In this document: positions 41,178 through 49,820 of the stretch, in pieces
Layout: each line of letters starts with the position of its first letter
Numbering within the stretch: position 1 is the stretch's first letter
NCBI GenBank assembly: GCA_902835305.1
Contig: CADFMD010000007.1
Location: 62,001-126,000 of the forward strand
Length of the DNA: 64,000 nt
Direction of reading: 5' to 3'
Source: Coriobacteriaceae bacterium
Lineage (GTDB): Bacteria; Actinomycetota; Coriobacteriia; Coriobacteriales; Coriobacteriaceae
Made by a program: the position numbers and the translations under genes
Notes under the pieces: generated by a model
What the model was told of the DNA's origin: nothing
Database searches by the model: none
What the model saw: the letters and a program-made list of their open reading frames with translations, nothing else

Positions 41178-42446
41178 CTACATCACGGCGCGCAGCTCAA
41201 ACCGGTCGCCGTTAATGCGGAACTGGCAGTTGCCGTTCATGCGCTCGACGGCAAGCATAATGCTCTTGGTGCCAAAGCCGTGCCCAGTGTGCTGAGCCAC
41301 GGGCATGCCGTCGACCATGTGCGGCGCACGGCCAAACGTGTTGGAAACCAGCAATAGAAGCTGACCGTCTTCGTAGCGAAGGTCCAGGTCGACAAACCGC
41401 TTGCCTTCGGGGGCGGCGCTCGCCGCGGCGATGGCATTGTCCAGGGCGTTCGATACCACACTGAATAGATCGACATCGCCCACGTGGACGGTTTCGGGCA
41501 CGGCGGCGTGCAGGTCGGCGGTGATGCCGTGCGCGTTGATGTCCGCGGAAAGCGACGAGAGCGCAATGTTGACCGTTTCGTTGGCGCAGTAGCGGCGCAC
41601 GGCGGTGCGGTCGTTGGTCTCGCAGAGCGCGTCGATGCGCTCGAGTGCCTCATCGGTGTGACCCTCTTCGATCAGGGCCGCTAGACCGCGCAGGTAGTGG
41701 CGCATGTCGTGACGGAGAACCGAGAGCTCGCGTCCGGACTGGCGCCAGGCTTCGAGCTCTTTGATGGCCGCGCTGTCGCGGGTCGCGAGCATCCAGCGCT
41801 CGCGCTCGGCGATTTCCTTTGCCTCGTATTCGCGAAGGTAGACGGCAAGAAACATAAGGTAGAACGCGCAGAGGGCGAACGCCAAAAACTCAACGGTTAC
41901 TACCGAGCCCGAGTGGAAGAGCGTGGTATAGACGTTGGTGGCGTAGTCGAAGATGTAGTAGACGAGCGGCAGGATGAGCAGAATCTCCAACTCGGTGGGG
42001 CTTTTGGCCGCCAGGCGCGGACCGATGTCTCTGGCCCAATGCAGCAAGATCGCAAAGACGCCGAGCGTCGTGATGATGCGCGCCGCGTAATATGCGATTT
42101 GCGAATCGGTGGCAGCGAATGCGGCGATGCCCATCCAGTTGCTAAACTGGCAGCTCAGGTAGGCACTGGTAACGCCCAGGATGGCGAGCAGCGGACTCAG
42201 GCGATAGCGTACGCACAGGTAGACGACAAGCGGCAGATGCACGACGAGTGGATAGGCCTGTCGGGCGAAAAGCTCGCCGCCGACGGCATTGGCGAGGCCG
42301 AATGCGCATCCGGTTACGGCGCCGACCCCCACCAGCTTCCACCGTATGCCGAAAACACCCGGACGATGCCGTGCAGATCGCTTCGCTCTGCTATAGTCTC
42401 CCAAATTCACGTTTTCTATTGGGATGGTGGTTAATATGGGCGACAT
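41178..42446 (-). CDS. GHKL-type sensor histidine kinase (orphan), start uncertain
   Basis: About 420 residues. Six or so N-terminal helices (WKLVGVGAVTGCAFGLANAV onward) are followed by a linker, the phosphorylation helix LRHDMRHYLRGLAAL with its His, and a GHKL ATPase domain with VSNALDNAIAAA (N box) and GHGFGTKSI. The layout matches AgrC/CitA-like kinases that pair with LytTR regulators, but no such regulator is next to it. The start is not settled: ATG 42446 slightly overlaps the divergent gene, and GTG 42411 or TTG 42405 are alternatives. The frame continues upstream only as antisense of the next gene. Confidence 0.8.
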   Translation of the reverse strand: MSPILTTIPIENVNLGDYSRAKRSARHRPGVFGIRWKLVGVGAVTGCAFGLANAVGGELFARQAYPLVVHLPLVVYLCVRYRLSPLLAILGVTSAYLSCQFSNWMGIAAFAATDSQIAYYAARIITTLGVFAILLHWARDIGPRLAAKSPTELEILLILPLVYYIFDYATNVYTTLFHSGSVVTVEFLAFALCAFYLMFLAVYLREYEAKEIAERERWMLATRDSAAIKELEAWRQSGRELSVLRHDMRHYLRGLAALIEEGHTDEALERIDALCETNDRTAVRRYCANETVNIALSSLSADINAHGITADLHAAVPETVHVGDVDLFSVVSNALDNAIAAASAAPEGKRFVDLDLRYEDGQLLLLVSNTFGRAPHMVDGMPVAQHTGHGFGTKSIMLAVERMNGNCQFRINGDRFELRAVM

Positions 42447-43542
42447 ACTCGAATCGTTCCTGCGCGTGGCGATGGTGGTGTTCATCGTCGGTCCGCTCAC
42501 TGCATGGGTCGCCCGTCGCGGCGCGCGCGAGCGCAGTGAGGCGACGGACAGCCTCGATCGCTTCACGGTGCGCATGCCCGCTGCCATTCGCACGATCATC
42601 GCCTGCTGCGCCGTCGCGTTCGAACTGCTCATGCTGGGTGTCTACGTCTGGCAGGGCGTCTCGTTGGGCGAGTGGGACCACGAACTTGTGTGGTTCGGTC
42701 ACGCCATGGCGCTCGCGGGCATGGCCATCTGGGCCCTGCTGAGCATCCCGCGCATCGACGTGGACGGTGAGCGAATTCTCTCGCGTAACGCCTTCGGCAT
42801 CCGCAAGGAGACGACGTTTGGCAACATCACCCGTGCAACGCTTCACACGCAGATGATGAGGATCGACCTGTTCGAGGGCGACCGGAAGTTCTGCTCGATA
42901 AGCCTCGAGGGGGTGTGCTCGCTCAACCTCCTCGCCCGTCTGGAGGAAGAGGGCATCGAGGTCTCGGACGCTGTTGACGGCCCGATGACCAAGGCGGGTC
43001 TGTGTTGGTCTGCCATCAAGCCGTTGACGATTGTTTTCAACGGTATGGCGCTCGTCTTCTCGCTCGTGATCGCCTTCATGGCTGTTTTCACCGACGCCGG
43101 TGCTCGTCTGCTCCTGCTCGTCCCATGCCTCTTCCTGTTCATAGGGGGACTCCTGCCTCTGCTCATGCTCAGCATGCCCGCCCGTGGTATCTACGAGATC
43201 GGCAGACAGGAGCGCGAACTCGGTTTCTCCTTCGCCGAGGAGATGGCGAGCCGAGGTGCCACGGGCACCTCGCTTGTCGACGACGATTGGTTCATCGAGA
43301 TCAGCAACGCCCGCGTCGTGGCGTTCCGCCGCGATTATCTCAAGAAGGTCACGGCGCACGAGGATAGCGAGAGCGGCGACCGTTGCACGGTGACCACGAA
43401 AGGCGGTCGCAAAATCAAGGTGTACGCAGCGGGCAGCACGCTCGAGGACCTGCGCTCGTGGTTCAAACAGGGTGCCAAGGCCAGAAGCACGCTCGACCGT
43501 GCAGAGGACGTGCTCGAGACGACGTCTGATTGGGTTGTCTGA
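42436..43542 (+). CDS. Membrane protein of unknown function, C-terminus ended by an IS
   Basis: A 368-residue protein with a helix at the start (FLRVAMVVFIVGPLTAWVA), one or two helices near 50-100, a soluble strand-rich segment (IDVDGERILSRNAFGIRK), two further helices near 200-255 and a soluble end. The middle looks like a PH-like fold of membrane proteins, but no family was named. ATG 42436 follows a GGTGG site. Its TGA stop is the first three bases of the IS3 inverted repeat, so the native C-terminus may be lost. Confidence 0.7.
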   Translation: MGDILESFLRVAMVVFIVGPLTAWVARRGARERSEATDSLDRFTVRMPAAIRTIIACCAVAFELLMLGVYVWQGVSLGEWDHELVWFGHAMALAGMAIWALLSIPRIDVDGERILSRNAFGIRKETTFGNITRATLHTQMMRIDLFEGDRKFCSISLEGVCSLNLLARLEEEGIEVSDAVDGPMTKAGLCWSAIKPLTIVFNGMALVFSLVIAFMAVFTDAGARLLLLVPCLFLFIGGLLPLLMLSMPARGIYEIGRQERELGFSFAEEMASRGATGTSLVDDDWFIEISNARVVAFRRDYLKKVTAHEDSESGDRCTVTTKGGRKIKVYAAGSTLEDLRSWFKQGAKARSTLDRAEDVLETTSDWVV

Positions 43543-43624
43543 CCTGTATCGTCTTTTCGGACACGCATGCTAGAGGCCCAATCCTTTAGAATGCATTCAT
43601 CGACGACCGAGAGGACGGTATGCT

Positions 43625-43909
43625 ATGTCCAACCCAGCCGCCAAGTACACCGACGAGTTCAGGCGCGAGACCGCCGACTACATCATCTCGACGGGCAGGC
43701 CGATAACGGAATGCTGCGCAGAACTGGGCCTGAATTCCAAGACCGTGAACAAGTGGGTGCAGAGCCGCCGGCGCGAGCTTGCCGGCGGGCCCGACCCCAA
43801 GGCCGAGGACCGCGAGCTTCGCGAGGCGAAAAGGCGCATACGCGAGCTCGAGATGGAGAACGCCTTCTTGAAAAAAGCCGCGGCCTTCTTCGCCAAAAGC
43901 CAGGCGTAG
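43625..43909 (+). CDS. IS3-family transposase OrfA
   Basis: A 94-residue helix-turn-helix protein (KYTDEFRRETADYIISTG, then CCAELGLNSKTVNKWVQ) with a C-terminal leucine-zipper-like helix (EAKRRIRELEMENAFLKKAA). It binds the IS ends and joins OrfB by frameshifting. AAAAAAG at 43871-43877 is the slip site; a -1 shift there enters the orfB frame (the residues SRGLLRQKPG follow). Confidence 0.93.
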   Translation: MSNPAAKYTDEFRRETADYIISTGRPITECCAELGLNSKTVNKWVQSRRRELAGGPDPKAEDRELREAKRRIRELEMENAFLKKAAAFFAKSQA

Positions 43910-44805
43910 CCGCATGCTACCGGATGATGTTGGCGGAGAAGGCCGAATTCCCGGTGAAAATGATGGCCCGCGTGCTCGGCGTGAGCCGATCGGGCTTCTA
44001 CTCGTGGCTCTCCAACGGCTGCCCGCGAGAAGACTGGTCGGCCGAGCGCGAGGCGGTCCGGCGCGTGTGGCTGGAGTCGGACCGCAGGTTCGGCTTCCGG
44101 TTCGTGAAATGCTTCCTGCCCGGCGAGTTCTCCGGATTGACCCTGTACAGGGTGCGCAAGCTGATGCGCGAGCTGGGAATACGCGGCTGCACGCCCAACG
44201 CCAGGAAGCGCACCACCATCCCCGACCCGAAGGCCAGGCCCCGGCCCGACCTGGTGCGCCGCGACTTCACCAGTCCCGTTCCAACCTGCAAGCTCGTGGG
44301 CGACATCACCTACCTGCGCACCGGCGAGGGATGGCTGTACCTGTCGACGGTCATCGACCTCAACACCCGCATGGTGGTGGGCTGGTCGCTCTCCGAGCGC
44401 ATGACCGCCGACATCGTGGTTTCGGCGCTGGCGTCGGCCAAATCGCGCGGCTACGTGGCCGGCAACGCGATATTCCACGCCGACCGCGGCGCCCAGTACA
44501 CCAGCAGGCTTCTGGCCGAATGGGCGCGCGACAACGACGTGCGGCTGTCCTGCAGCCGCGCCGGCAACTGCCACGACAACGCGGTGGCCGAGTCGTTCCT
44601 CGCCACGCTGAAGAACGAGATGTACTACAGGCGCAGCTTCCCGACCAGGGATTCCGCCAAGCACGCGGTGGTCGAGTTCATCGAGGCGTACTACAACCGC
44701 CGAAGGCCCCGCTCGACGATCGGCTACAAGGTGCCGGCCGAGGCCATGGCGGCCTTCTTCGAGAGAACCGAGCCCAAGCTCGAGGCCATGCCTATGGCCG
44801 CTTGA
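43878..44805 (+). CDS. IS3-family transposase OrfB (DDE integrase domain), expressed by -1 frameshift
   Basis: The DDE catalytic half, starting in practice at the frameshift near 43877; a separate ATG at 43924 is possible (293 residues). It has the HTH_21 region (VLGVSRSGFYSWLSNG) and the integrase core with Asp in VGDITYLRT, Asp in FHADRGAQYTS and Glu in NAVAESFLATLKNE, followed by YNRRRPRSTIGY. All catalytic residues are intact, so the element may be active. Confidence 0.93.
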
Positions 44806-44924
44806 TTTCTCGAGCATGCGTGTCCGAAATCTTGACACAGGTCAGAAGGCCTCGATGCCAGCGCTGCGCCGATATGGGGCAGCGGCCCCCCGTTGGCCGC
44901 CATGGCCCTGACTTCCGAGCGTAT

Positions 44925-45240
44925 GCTGGCGCCGCTCGTCTTAAGACGTTGACCTCCATCCGGAGCCTGCGGTTCTCGCGCTCGGGCTCCAGGATCCGGT
45001 TCTACTCGGGCGTGCGGTTGTCGGCGGCGCGCGGCGAGCCGGTCTCGTTTATCGACTTGACCCGCCTCTCCACGGTGCTCTTGTCGAGGTCGCACTCGTC
45101 CATGGCCTCGCGCCTGGGCTTTCCGGCGTTGTGGAGATCGACTATCTTCCTCTTGAACTCGTCGGTGAAATGCCTCGGTCTGGGGCCGGTCGAGGCCGAG
45201 CCCCCGGTCCGGCTGGGGTAGCATGTCGCTGCGGACCATT
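44925..45240 (-). pseudogene. Remnant of another IS3-type OrfA
   Basis: On the minus strand one frame reads HFTDEFKRKIVDLHNAGKP, then STVERRVKSINETGSPRA, then an in-frame TAG at 45002-45004, then ENRRLRMEVNVLRRAA. This is an OrfA with a helix-turn-helix and leucine zipper, broken by the stop and without an OrfB. It is a different IS from the intact neighbour and shows that this spot has taken repeated insertions. Confidence 0.72.
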
Positions 45241-45330
45241 GTCTTTCCTCTCGTTGAATATCTAGGCGCTGACGATTCTAGGCGATGGCCCTCTCTTGCT
45301 TCTTACACCTCGATTGTGCTCGCTACCCCC

Positions 45331-45366
45331 AGCGGGCCCGGATCGAGCGATTCGGGCCCGCTTTTG
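45331..45366 (+). terminator. Hairpin terminator in the IS scar region
   Basis: AGCGGGCCCG and CGGGCCCGCT flank a 12-base loop and are followed by TTTT. No intact gene on the + strand reads into it, so it may be left from a lost gene. Confidence 0.7.
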
Positions 45367-45385
45367 GGGCCTGCCGGAAACCCGG

Positions 45386-45597
45386 TGGTCAAAAAGGGCC
45401 AAATATGAGTACTGTTACCAGTTTGGTGGCAGCCAAATGGCCTCAAAAATCGGTGCCAGAGGCCAAAAGTGCATCGATTTTCGTTCTTCAGAGTCGCGAT
45501 CGGGCTCCAAACAAGGCGATTTTGCTGCTCTGGACCGGAAAATCGATGCTACTAATTTGGTGACAGTACTCATATTTGGCCCTTTTTGACCACTGCC
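45386..45597. repeat. ~210-base imperfect palindrome (MITE-like)
   Basis: TGGTCAAAAAGGGCCAAATA then TGAGTACTGTTACC at the left is matched by GGTGACAGTACTCA then TATTTGGCCCTTTTTGACCA at the right. The interior also pairs (GCATCGATTTTCG with CGGAAAATCGATGC), so the whole unit can fold into one long hairpin. It has no open frame of note. A second, smaller hairpin (AATCATG...GGTCCATTTTCG / CGAAAATGGACC...CATGATT) follows at 45627-45694. Confidence 0.75.
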
Positions 45598-45626
45598 CCT
45601 TGGTCCAGGACAAAACGGGCTGCCCG

Positions 45627-45694
45627 AATCATGGGGCGGGTCCATTTTCGGCTGTCCTCAGCTTGCCAGTTCGAAAATGGACCTGCCGCATGAT
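45627..45694. repeat. Palindrome around GGTCCATTTTCG
   Basis: GGTCCATTTTCG and CGAAAATGGACC form a 12-bp stem and the flanks AATCATG/CATGATT extend it. It is part of the non-coding scar between the IS and nadA. Confidence 0.65.
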
Positions 45695-45714
45695 TGAATC
45701 TTTATTTCAACTTT

Positions 45715-45764
45715 ACACCTAGGTTTACAGCTGTCTTGTCAGCTGTAAACCTAGGTGTCATACT
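45715..45764 (+). promoter_or_regulatory. nadA promoter overlapped by a 19-bp palindrome, likely NiaR operator
   Basis: ACACCTAGGTTTACAGCTG (45715-45733) and its exact reverse complement (45740-45758) are separated by six bases. The right arm overlaps a good promoter: -35 TTGTCA (45736-45741), 17-base spacer, -10 CATACT (45759-45764). The last gene of the operon is a NiaR-type repressor, so autoregulation of NAD synthesis by nicotinic acid is the simplest reading. Confidence 0.75.
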
Positions 45765-45799
45765 AAAGCCCCAAGATTCGCCAAAAGAGAGGGGCCTTG

Positions 45800-46825
45800 A
45801 TGGCACAGAGCGCGAACATGGATGCGTCGGAGCTTGCACGCGACATTGCGGCCGGCCTGGCATCGGCAACGACGGCAACGGAGCGCGCGGCATTGGTGCC
45901 CGCAGAGCTCGTCGAGGCCATTCAGCAACTTAAAACCCAGCGCGACGCGGTGATCCTGGCGCACTATTACGTGGCGCCCGAGGTCCAGGCTGTGGCCGAT
46001 TACGTCGGCGACAGCTTCTACCTGGCTAAGCTCGCCAAGAGCCTGCCGCAGCAGACCATCGTGCTGTGCGGCGTGGAGTTTATGGGCGAGAGCGCCAAGC
46101 TGCTCAACCCCACCAAGACCGTGCTGCTGCCCGAGCCGGGCGCGGACTGCCCCATGGCTCATATGGTCAAGCGCGAGACGGTCGACGCGGCGCGCGCCGA
46201 GTACGGCGACGACCTGGCCGTGGTCTGCTACGTCAACTCCACGGTCGAGATCAAGAGCTGGAGCGACGTGTGCGTCACCAGCTCCAACGCCGTCAAGATC
46301 GTGTCCGAGCTACCGCAGCAGCATATCCTGTTCATTCCCGACCAAAACCTCGGCCGCTTCGTAGCCGAGCAGGTGCCGCAAAAGCACGTCATTCTCAACA
46401 ACGGCTACTGCCCGCGCCATCACATCATCACCGTCGAGCAGATCGTCGACGCGACGGAGGCCCACCCCGACGCGCTCGTGCTGGCGCATCCTGAGTGCAA
46501 GGCCGACGTCCTGGCCGAGGCCGACTACATCGGCTCCACCGCCGGCATCATCAAGTATGCCGAGGAGTCCGACGCCAGCGAGTTCATTATCGTGACGGTC
46601 CGCGGCGTGCTCTACGAGCTCGAGCGCCGCTGCCAGGGCACCGGCAAGAAGTTCCACTTCCCCGCGGTGCAGCCCACCTGCGTCAACATGGACCTCATCA
46701 CGCTCGAAAAGCTCGTGCGCTGCCTGGAGACGGGCGAGGGCGAGGTGCAGATCGGCGTCTCGGACGAGGCGGCAGACCAGGCCAAGCTCACGCTCGACCG
46801 TATGCTCGAGTACGCAGCGCGCTAG
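45800..46825 (+). CDS. nadA: Quinolinate synthase A
   Basis: A 341-residue 4Fe-4S enzyme that condenses iminoaspartate with dihydroxyacetone phosphate to quinolinate. It has ILAHYYVAPEVQAVADYVGDS, the Cys in VLCGVEFMGESAKLLNP, a second in AHPECKADV and a third in VQPTCVNMDLITLEKL, which bind the cluster. ATG 45800 is chosen over TTG 45797 with GAGAGGGG before it. First gene of nadABC-niaR. Confidence 0.96.
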   Translation: MAQSANMDASELARDIAAGLASATTATERAALVPAELVEAIQQLKTQRDAVILAHYYVAPEVQAVADYVGDSFYLAKLAKSLPQQTIVLCGVEFMGESAKLLNPTKTVLLPEPGADCPMAHMVKRETVDAARAEYGDDLAVVCYVNSTVEIKSWSDVCVTSSNAVKIVSELPQQHILFIPDQNLGRFVAEQVPQKHVILNNGYCPRHHIITVEQIVDATEAHPDALVLAHPECKADVLAEADYIGSTAGIIKYAEESDASEFIIVTVRGVLYELERRCQGTGKKFHFPAVQPTCVNMDLITLEKLVRCLETGEGEVQIGVSDEAADQAKLTLDRMLEYAAR

Positions 46826-46827
46826 AA

Positions 46828-46865
46828 CAATGTGACATGAGGGACAGTCCCGCATGTCACATTAC
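46828..46865. repeat. AATGTGACATGAGGGACAGTCCC palindrome between nadA and nadB
   Basis: AATGTGACATG and CATGTCACATT form an 11-bp stem around GGGACAGTCCC. It is another GGGACAG-type unit, here inside an operon, where it might tune the nadA/nadB ratio or mRNA stability. Confidence 0.7.
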
Positions 46866-46881
46866 AAGGGAGAGGATTCCT

Positions 46882-48258
46882 GTGGAAACCAAACAATACC
46901 CCGACATGGAGTGCGACGTCGTCATTGCCGGCTGTGGCGTGGCGGGCCTGTACGCGGCTCTCAACCTGCCGACGAGCACGCGCGTGATCATGCTCTCCAA
47001 GGGCGCTGTCGACGAGTGCGATTCGATGCTCGCGCAGGGCGGCATCTGCGTACTGCCCGAGGGCTCGGACTACGATGCCTTCTTTGAGGACACCATGCAC
47101 GCCGGCCACTACGAGAATCGCCGCGAGAGCGTCGACATCATGATCCGTTCGAGCCGTTCGGTCATCAACGATCTGCTAGCGATGGGCGTGGATTTTGAGC
47201 GCAAGGCCGACGGCAGCCTCAACTTTACCCGCGAGGGCGCGCACAGCCGTCCGCGTATTGCCTTCCATGCCGACATTACGGGCAAGGAGATTACGACCAA
47301 GCTGCTCCAGGCCGTTCGCAAGCTGGATAACGTGCAGATTTTGGAGCACGTGGCCATGACCGACATCCTGACGGGCGAGCGTGACGGCGTCACGGTGTGT
47401 GTCGGTGTCGTCGCCGTTTCCGTGGACGAGGACAACTCGGTTCGTCCCGCCGACGAGCTGGCAAATGCCGCCGAGGGCGTGCATGCCGGCGAGCCGTTTA
47501 AGATTCATGCCCGCCGCACGCTGTGGGCGACAGGCGGTATCGGCGGCGTGTACGACCATTCGACTAACTACCCGCAGCTCACGGGCGATGCATGCTACAT
47601 CGCTCAGGAGCATGGCATTAAGATGGAGCACCTGGACTACGTGCAGATTCACCCCACGGGGCTGTTCTCGCCGCAGCCGGGTCGCACCTTCCTGATCAGC
47701 GAGAGCTGCCGCGGCGAGGGCGCGATTTTGCTCAACGCCGCCGGCGAGCGCTTTACCGACGAGCTTCAGCCGCGCGATGTGGTCGCTGCCGCTATTCGCG
47801 AGCAGATGAAGCAGGACGGTACCGAGCACGAGTGGCTGAGTTTTGCCCCCGTCGAGCGCGATGTGGTGACCGGGCACTTTGCCAACATTCGCGCGCGCTG
47901 CCTGGAGGACGGCCGCGACATCTTGGACGAGCCCATCCCCGTTACGCCCACGCAGCACTACTTTATGGGTGGCGTATGGGTCGATAAGGACGGCCGCACC
48001 TCGATGCCCGAGCTCTACGCCGCGGGCGAGACGGCCTGCAACGGCGTTCACGGCAAGAATCGCCTGGCTTCCAACAGCCTGCTCGAGTCCCTGGTTTGGG
48101 GCCGCCGTGCCGCCTGGTGCATGCGCACCGGCGAGTCGCTCGCCGTGGAGCAGGCGGGCGAGCCCGCGCTTGACGGGCGTCATCGCGCCCTGGGCGCCGA
48201 GACCCTTGCAATCGATGATTTGGCCCGTGCGGCCGGCACGCAGGCCGTGGAGGAGTAG
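46882..48258 (+). CDS. nadB: L-aspartate oxidase
   Basis: A 458-residue FAD enzyme that oxidises aspartate to iminoaspartate for NadA. The FAD motif is VVIAGCGVAGLYAALNLP; the active-site regions are DSMLAQGGICV, QIHPTGLFSP and RGEGAILLNA; the C-terminal FAD contact is YAAGETACNGVHGKNRLASN. GTG 46882 is the start, with AAGGGAGAGG before it; the longer frame upstream is out-of-frame nadA. The helical C-terminal domain is shorter than in E. coli NadB (~540 residues). Fumarate is the likely electron acceptor in an anaerobe. Confidence 0.93.
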   Translation: METKQYPDMECDVVIAGCGVAGLYAALNLPTSTRVIMLSKGAVDECDSMLAQGGICVLPEGSDYDAFFEDTMHAGHYENRRESVDIMIRSSRSVINDLLAMGVDFERKADGSLNFTREGAHSRPRIAFHADITGKEITTKLLQAVRKLDNVQILEHVAMTDILTGERDGVTVCVGVVAVSVDEDNSVRPADELANAAEGVHAGEPFKIHARRTLWATGGIGGVYDHSTNYPQLTGDACYIAQEHGIKMEHLDYVQIHPTGLFSPQPGRTFLISESCRGEGAILLNAAGERFTDELQPRDVVAAAIREQMKQDGTEHEWLSFAPVERDVVTGHFANIRARCLEDGRDILDEPIPVTPTQHYFMGGVWVDKDGRTSMPELYAAGETACNGVHGKNRLASNSLLESLVWGRRAAWCMRTGESLAVEQAGEPALDGRHRALGAETLAIDDLARAAGTQAVEE

Positions 48259-48261
48259 ACC

Positions 48262-49122
48262 ATGAATCCCATTACCATGAAGCTCGTCGTCGATGATCTG
48301 ATTTTGCGGGCTCTGCGCGAGGACATCACGTTTGAGGACGTGAGTACGGCGAGCGTGTGCCCCACGGCGCGCCCCGCTACCGTTGAGCTCATTGCCAAGG
48401 CCGACGGCATTATCGCCGGCCTAGACGTATTCGCCCGAACCTTTGAGCTGCTGGATCCGCAGAGCTCCGTGTTGTTCGATGTCGCGGACGGCGACGAGGT
48501 GCACGCCGGCGACCACGTGGGCCAGGTACGCGGCGACGCGCGCGTGCTGCTTTCGGGCGAGCGCGTGGCGCTCAACTACCTGCAGCGCATGAGCGGCATC
48601 GCTACTTACACGCATCGGATGGCGGCTGCGCTCGAGGGCACCAAGACCGTGCTTGTCGACACGCGCAAGACCACGCCGGGCATGCGTGTCTTCGAGAAGG
48701 CCGCAGTCGAGATCGGCGGTGGCAGCAACCACCGCTATAACCTGTCGACGGCTGTCATGCTCAAGGACAACCACATCGACGCCGCCGGTGGCGTGGCGCG
48801 CGCGATTGAGATGGCGCGCGCCCATGCGTCGTTTACCACGACGGTCGAGATTGAGTGCGAGAACCTGGACATGGTACGCGAGGCCGTGGAGGCCGGTGCC
48901 GATATCATCATGCTCGACAACATGACCCACGACGACATGGCTGCAGCGATTGAGCTTATCGCCGGTCGTGCTAAGACCGAGTGCTCGGGCAACGTAGACG
49001 CCGACAACATTCGTGCCCTGGCCGACCTGGGTGTTGACTTTATTAGCTCGGGGGCGTTGACGCACTCTGCGCCGATTCTCGACCTCTCGCTCAAGCACCT
49101 GCGTCTGCTGGACGGTAAATAA
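48262..49122 (+). CDS. nadC: Nicotinate-nucleotide pyrophosphorylase (carboxylating)
   Basis: A 286-residue enzyme that turns quinolinate and PRPP into nicotinate mononucleotide. It has GERVALNYLQRMSGIAT, DTRKTTPGMRVFEKAAV, GGGSNHRYNLSTAVMLKDNH and EIECENLDMVREA with the known Arg/His/Lys set, and IMLDNM near the end. It starts three bases after the nadB stop and overlaps niaR by one base. Confidence 0.96.
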   Translation: MNPITMKLVVDDLILRALREDITFEDVSTASVCPTARPATVELIAKADGIIAGLDVFARTFELLDPQSSVLFDVADGDEVHAGDHVGQVRGDARVLLSGERVALNYLQRMSGIATYTHRMAAALEGTKTVLVDTRKTTPGMRVFEKAAVEIGGGSNHRYNLSTAVMLKDNHIDAAGGVARAIEMARAHASFTTTVEIECENLDMVREAVEAGADIIMLDNMTHDDMAAAIELIAGRAKTECSGNVDADNIRALADLGVDFISSGALTHSAPILDLSLKHLRLLDGK

Positions 49123-49667
49123 TGGACGCCCGCGAGCGTCGCCGTGCCATCATGGCCGTGCTCGAGGGGGCCAAAGATCCTGTCTCGGGCAGTGCGCTTG
49201 CCCGCGAGGTGGGCGTGAGCCGTCAGGTCGTGGTGCAGGACATCGCCCTGCTGCGCGCTGACGGGCACGATATCGTCGCCACCAATCGCGGCTATGTACT
49301 ACAGGAGGCCCCCAGCAGCCCCGCCGTGCCCACGCGCTTGGTCAAGGTTCGCCACAGCGTTGAGCAGGCAGGCGATGAGCTCACGAGTATCGTCGACGCC
49401 GGTGGCGCCGTGCTCAACGTGATCGTCAATCACCGCGTGTACGGTAAGATCACGGCCGACTTGGACATTCGCAATCGTCGCGATGTTGAGCGCTACCTGC
49501 ACGATATCGAGAGCGGCAAGAGCTTTCCACTACTAACGGTGACGAGCGGCTACCACTTCCATCGCATTGCGGCGGAGGACGAACAGACCCTCGACGAGAT
49601 CGAGGCCATGCTCAAGGAGAAAGGCTATTTGGCAGACCTGATGCCCTACGAGGACGATCTGTCGTAG
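49122..49667 (+). CDS. niaR: NiaR-type transcriptional repressor of NAD synthesis (HTH_11 plus 3H domain)
   Basis: A 181-residue regulator. An N-terminal winged helix (ISGSALAREVGVSRQVVVQD-like, here from about residue 15) is followed by a 3H domain with the His in KVRHSVEQAGDE, VNHRVYGKITADL and SGYHFHRI; these bind metal and nicotinic acid in the family. The ATG overlaps the nadC stop (TAATG). With nicotinate as co-repressor it would shut the operon through the palindrome at 45715-45758. Confidence 0.9.
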   Translation: MDARERRRAIMAVLEGAKDPVSGSALAREVGVSRQVVVQDIALLRADGHDIVATNRGYVLQEAPSSPAVPTRLVKVRHSVEQAGDELTSIVDAGGAVLNVIVNHRVYGKITADLDIRNRRDVERYLHDIESGKSFPLLTVTSGYHFHRIAAEDEQTLDEIEAMLKEKGYLADLMPYEDDLS

Positions 49668-49671
49668 CCGA

Positions 49672-49802
49672 TGCTGCAAACGTCCCTAAGCGGCAATCTG
49701 ACGTTCAATCGTCGGTCGCGTACAAAAGTACGCTTCCCTCCTCTTTCACGTCACCTTGCTCGCTTAGGGACGTTTTCGCTGACGTGAGCTCAGCCTGCGA
49801 CG
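49672..49802. repeat. Composite intergenic repeat (GCTGCAAAC / CTAAGCG type), copy 3
   Basis: GCTGCAAACGTCCCTAAGCG and CGCTTAGGGACGTTTTCGCTG are its inverted ends, as in copy 2 with A/T in place of G/C. The middle differs and has a GCGTAC-AAAA-GTACGC hairpin. It follows niaR directly. Confidence 0.72.
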
Positions 49803-49820
49803 GTGCCTAATTGGTTATCC

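Larger units (their letters stand above)
43540..44844 (+). mobile_element. IS3-family insertion sequence, intact
   Basis: About 1305 bases bounded by 32-base imperfect inverted repeats: TGACCTGTATCGTC then TTTTCGGACACGCATGCT at the left, and at the right the reverse complement of AGCATGCGTGTCCGAAAT then CTTGACACAGGTCA. It holds orfA and orfB in the -1 relation with an A6G slip site, the classical IS3 design. No target duplication is seen at the ends, which suggests a deletion or recombination next to the right end. Confidence 0.93.

Noticed and set aside
42447..42632. N-terminal extension of the GHKL kinase frame
   Set aside because: It is antisense to the divergent membrane-protein gene and shows no helix or motif; the kinase start was placed downstream.
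43532..44850. Target-site duplication of the IS3 element
   Set aside because: The bases next to the two inverted repeats differ (TTG/TC versus AGG side), so no duplication could be shown.
44724..45239. 171-codon minus-strand frame at the right IS end
   Set aside because: The true OrfA remnant is in another frame with an internal stop; this frame is out of register with it.
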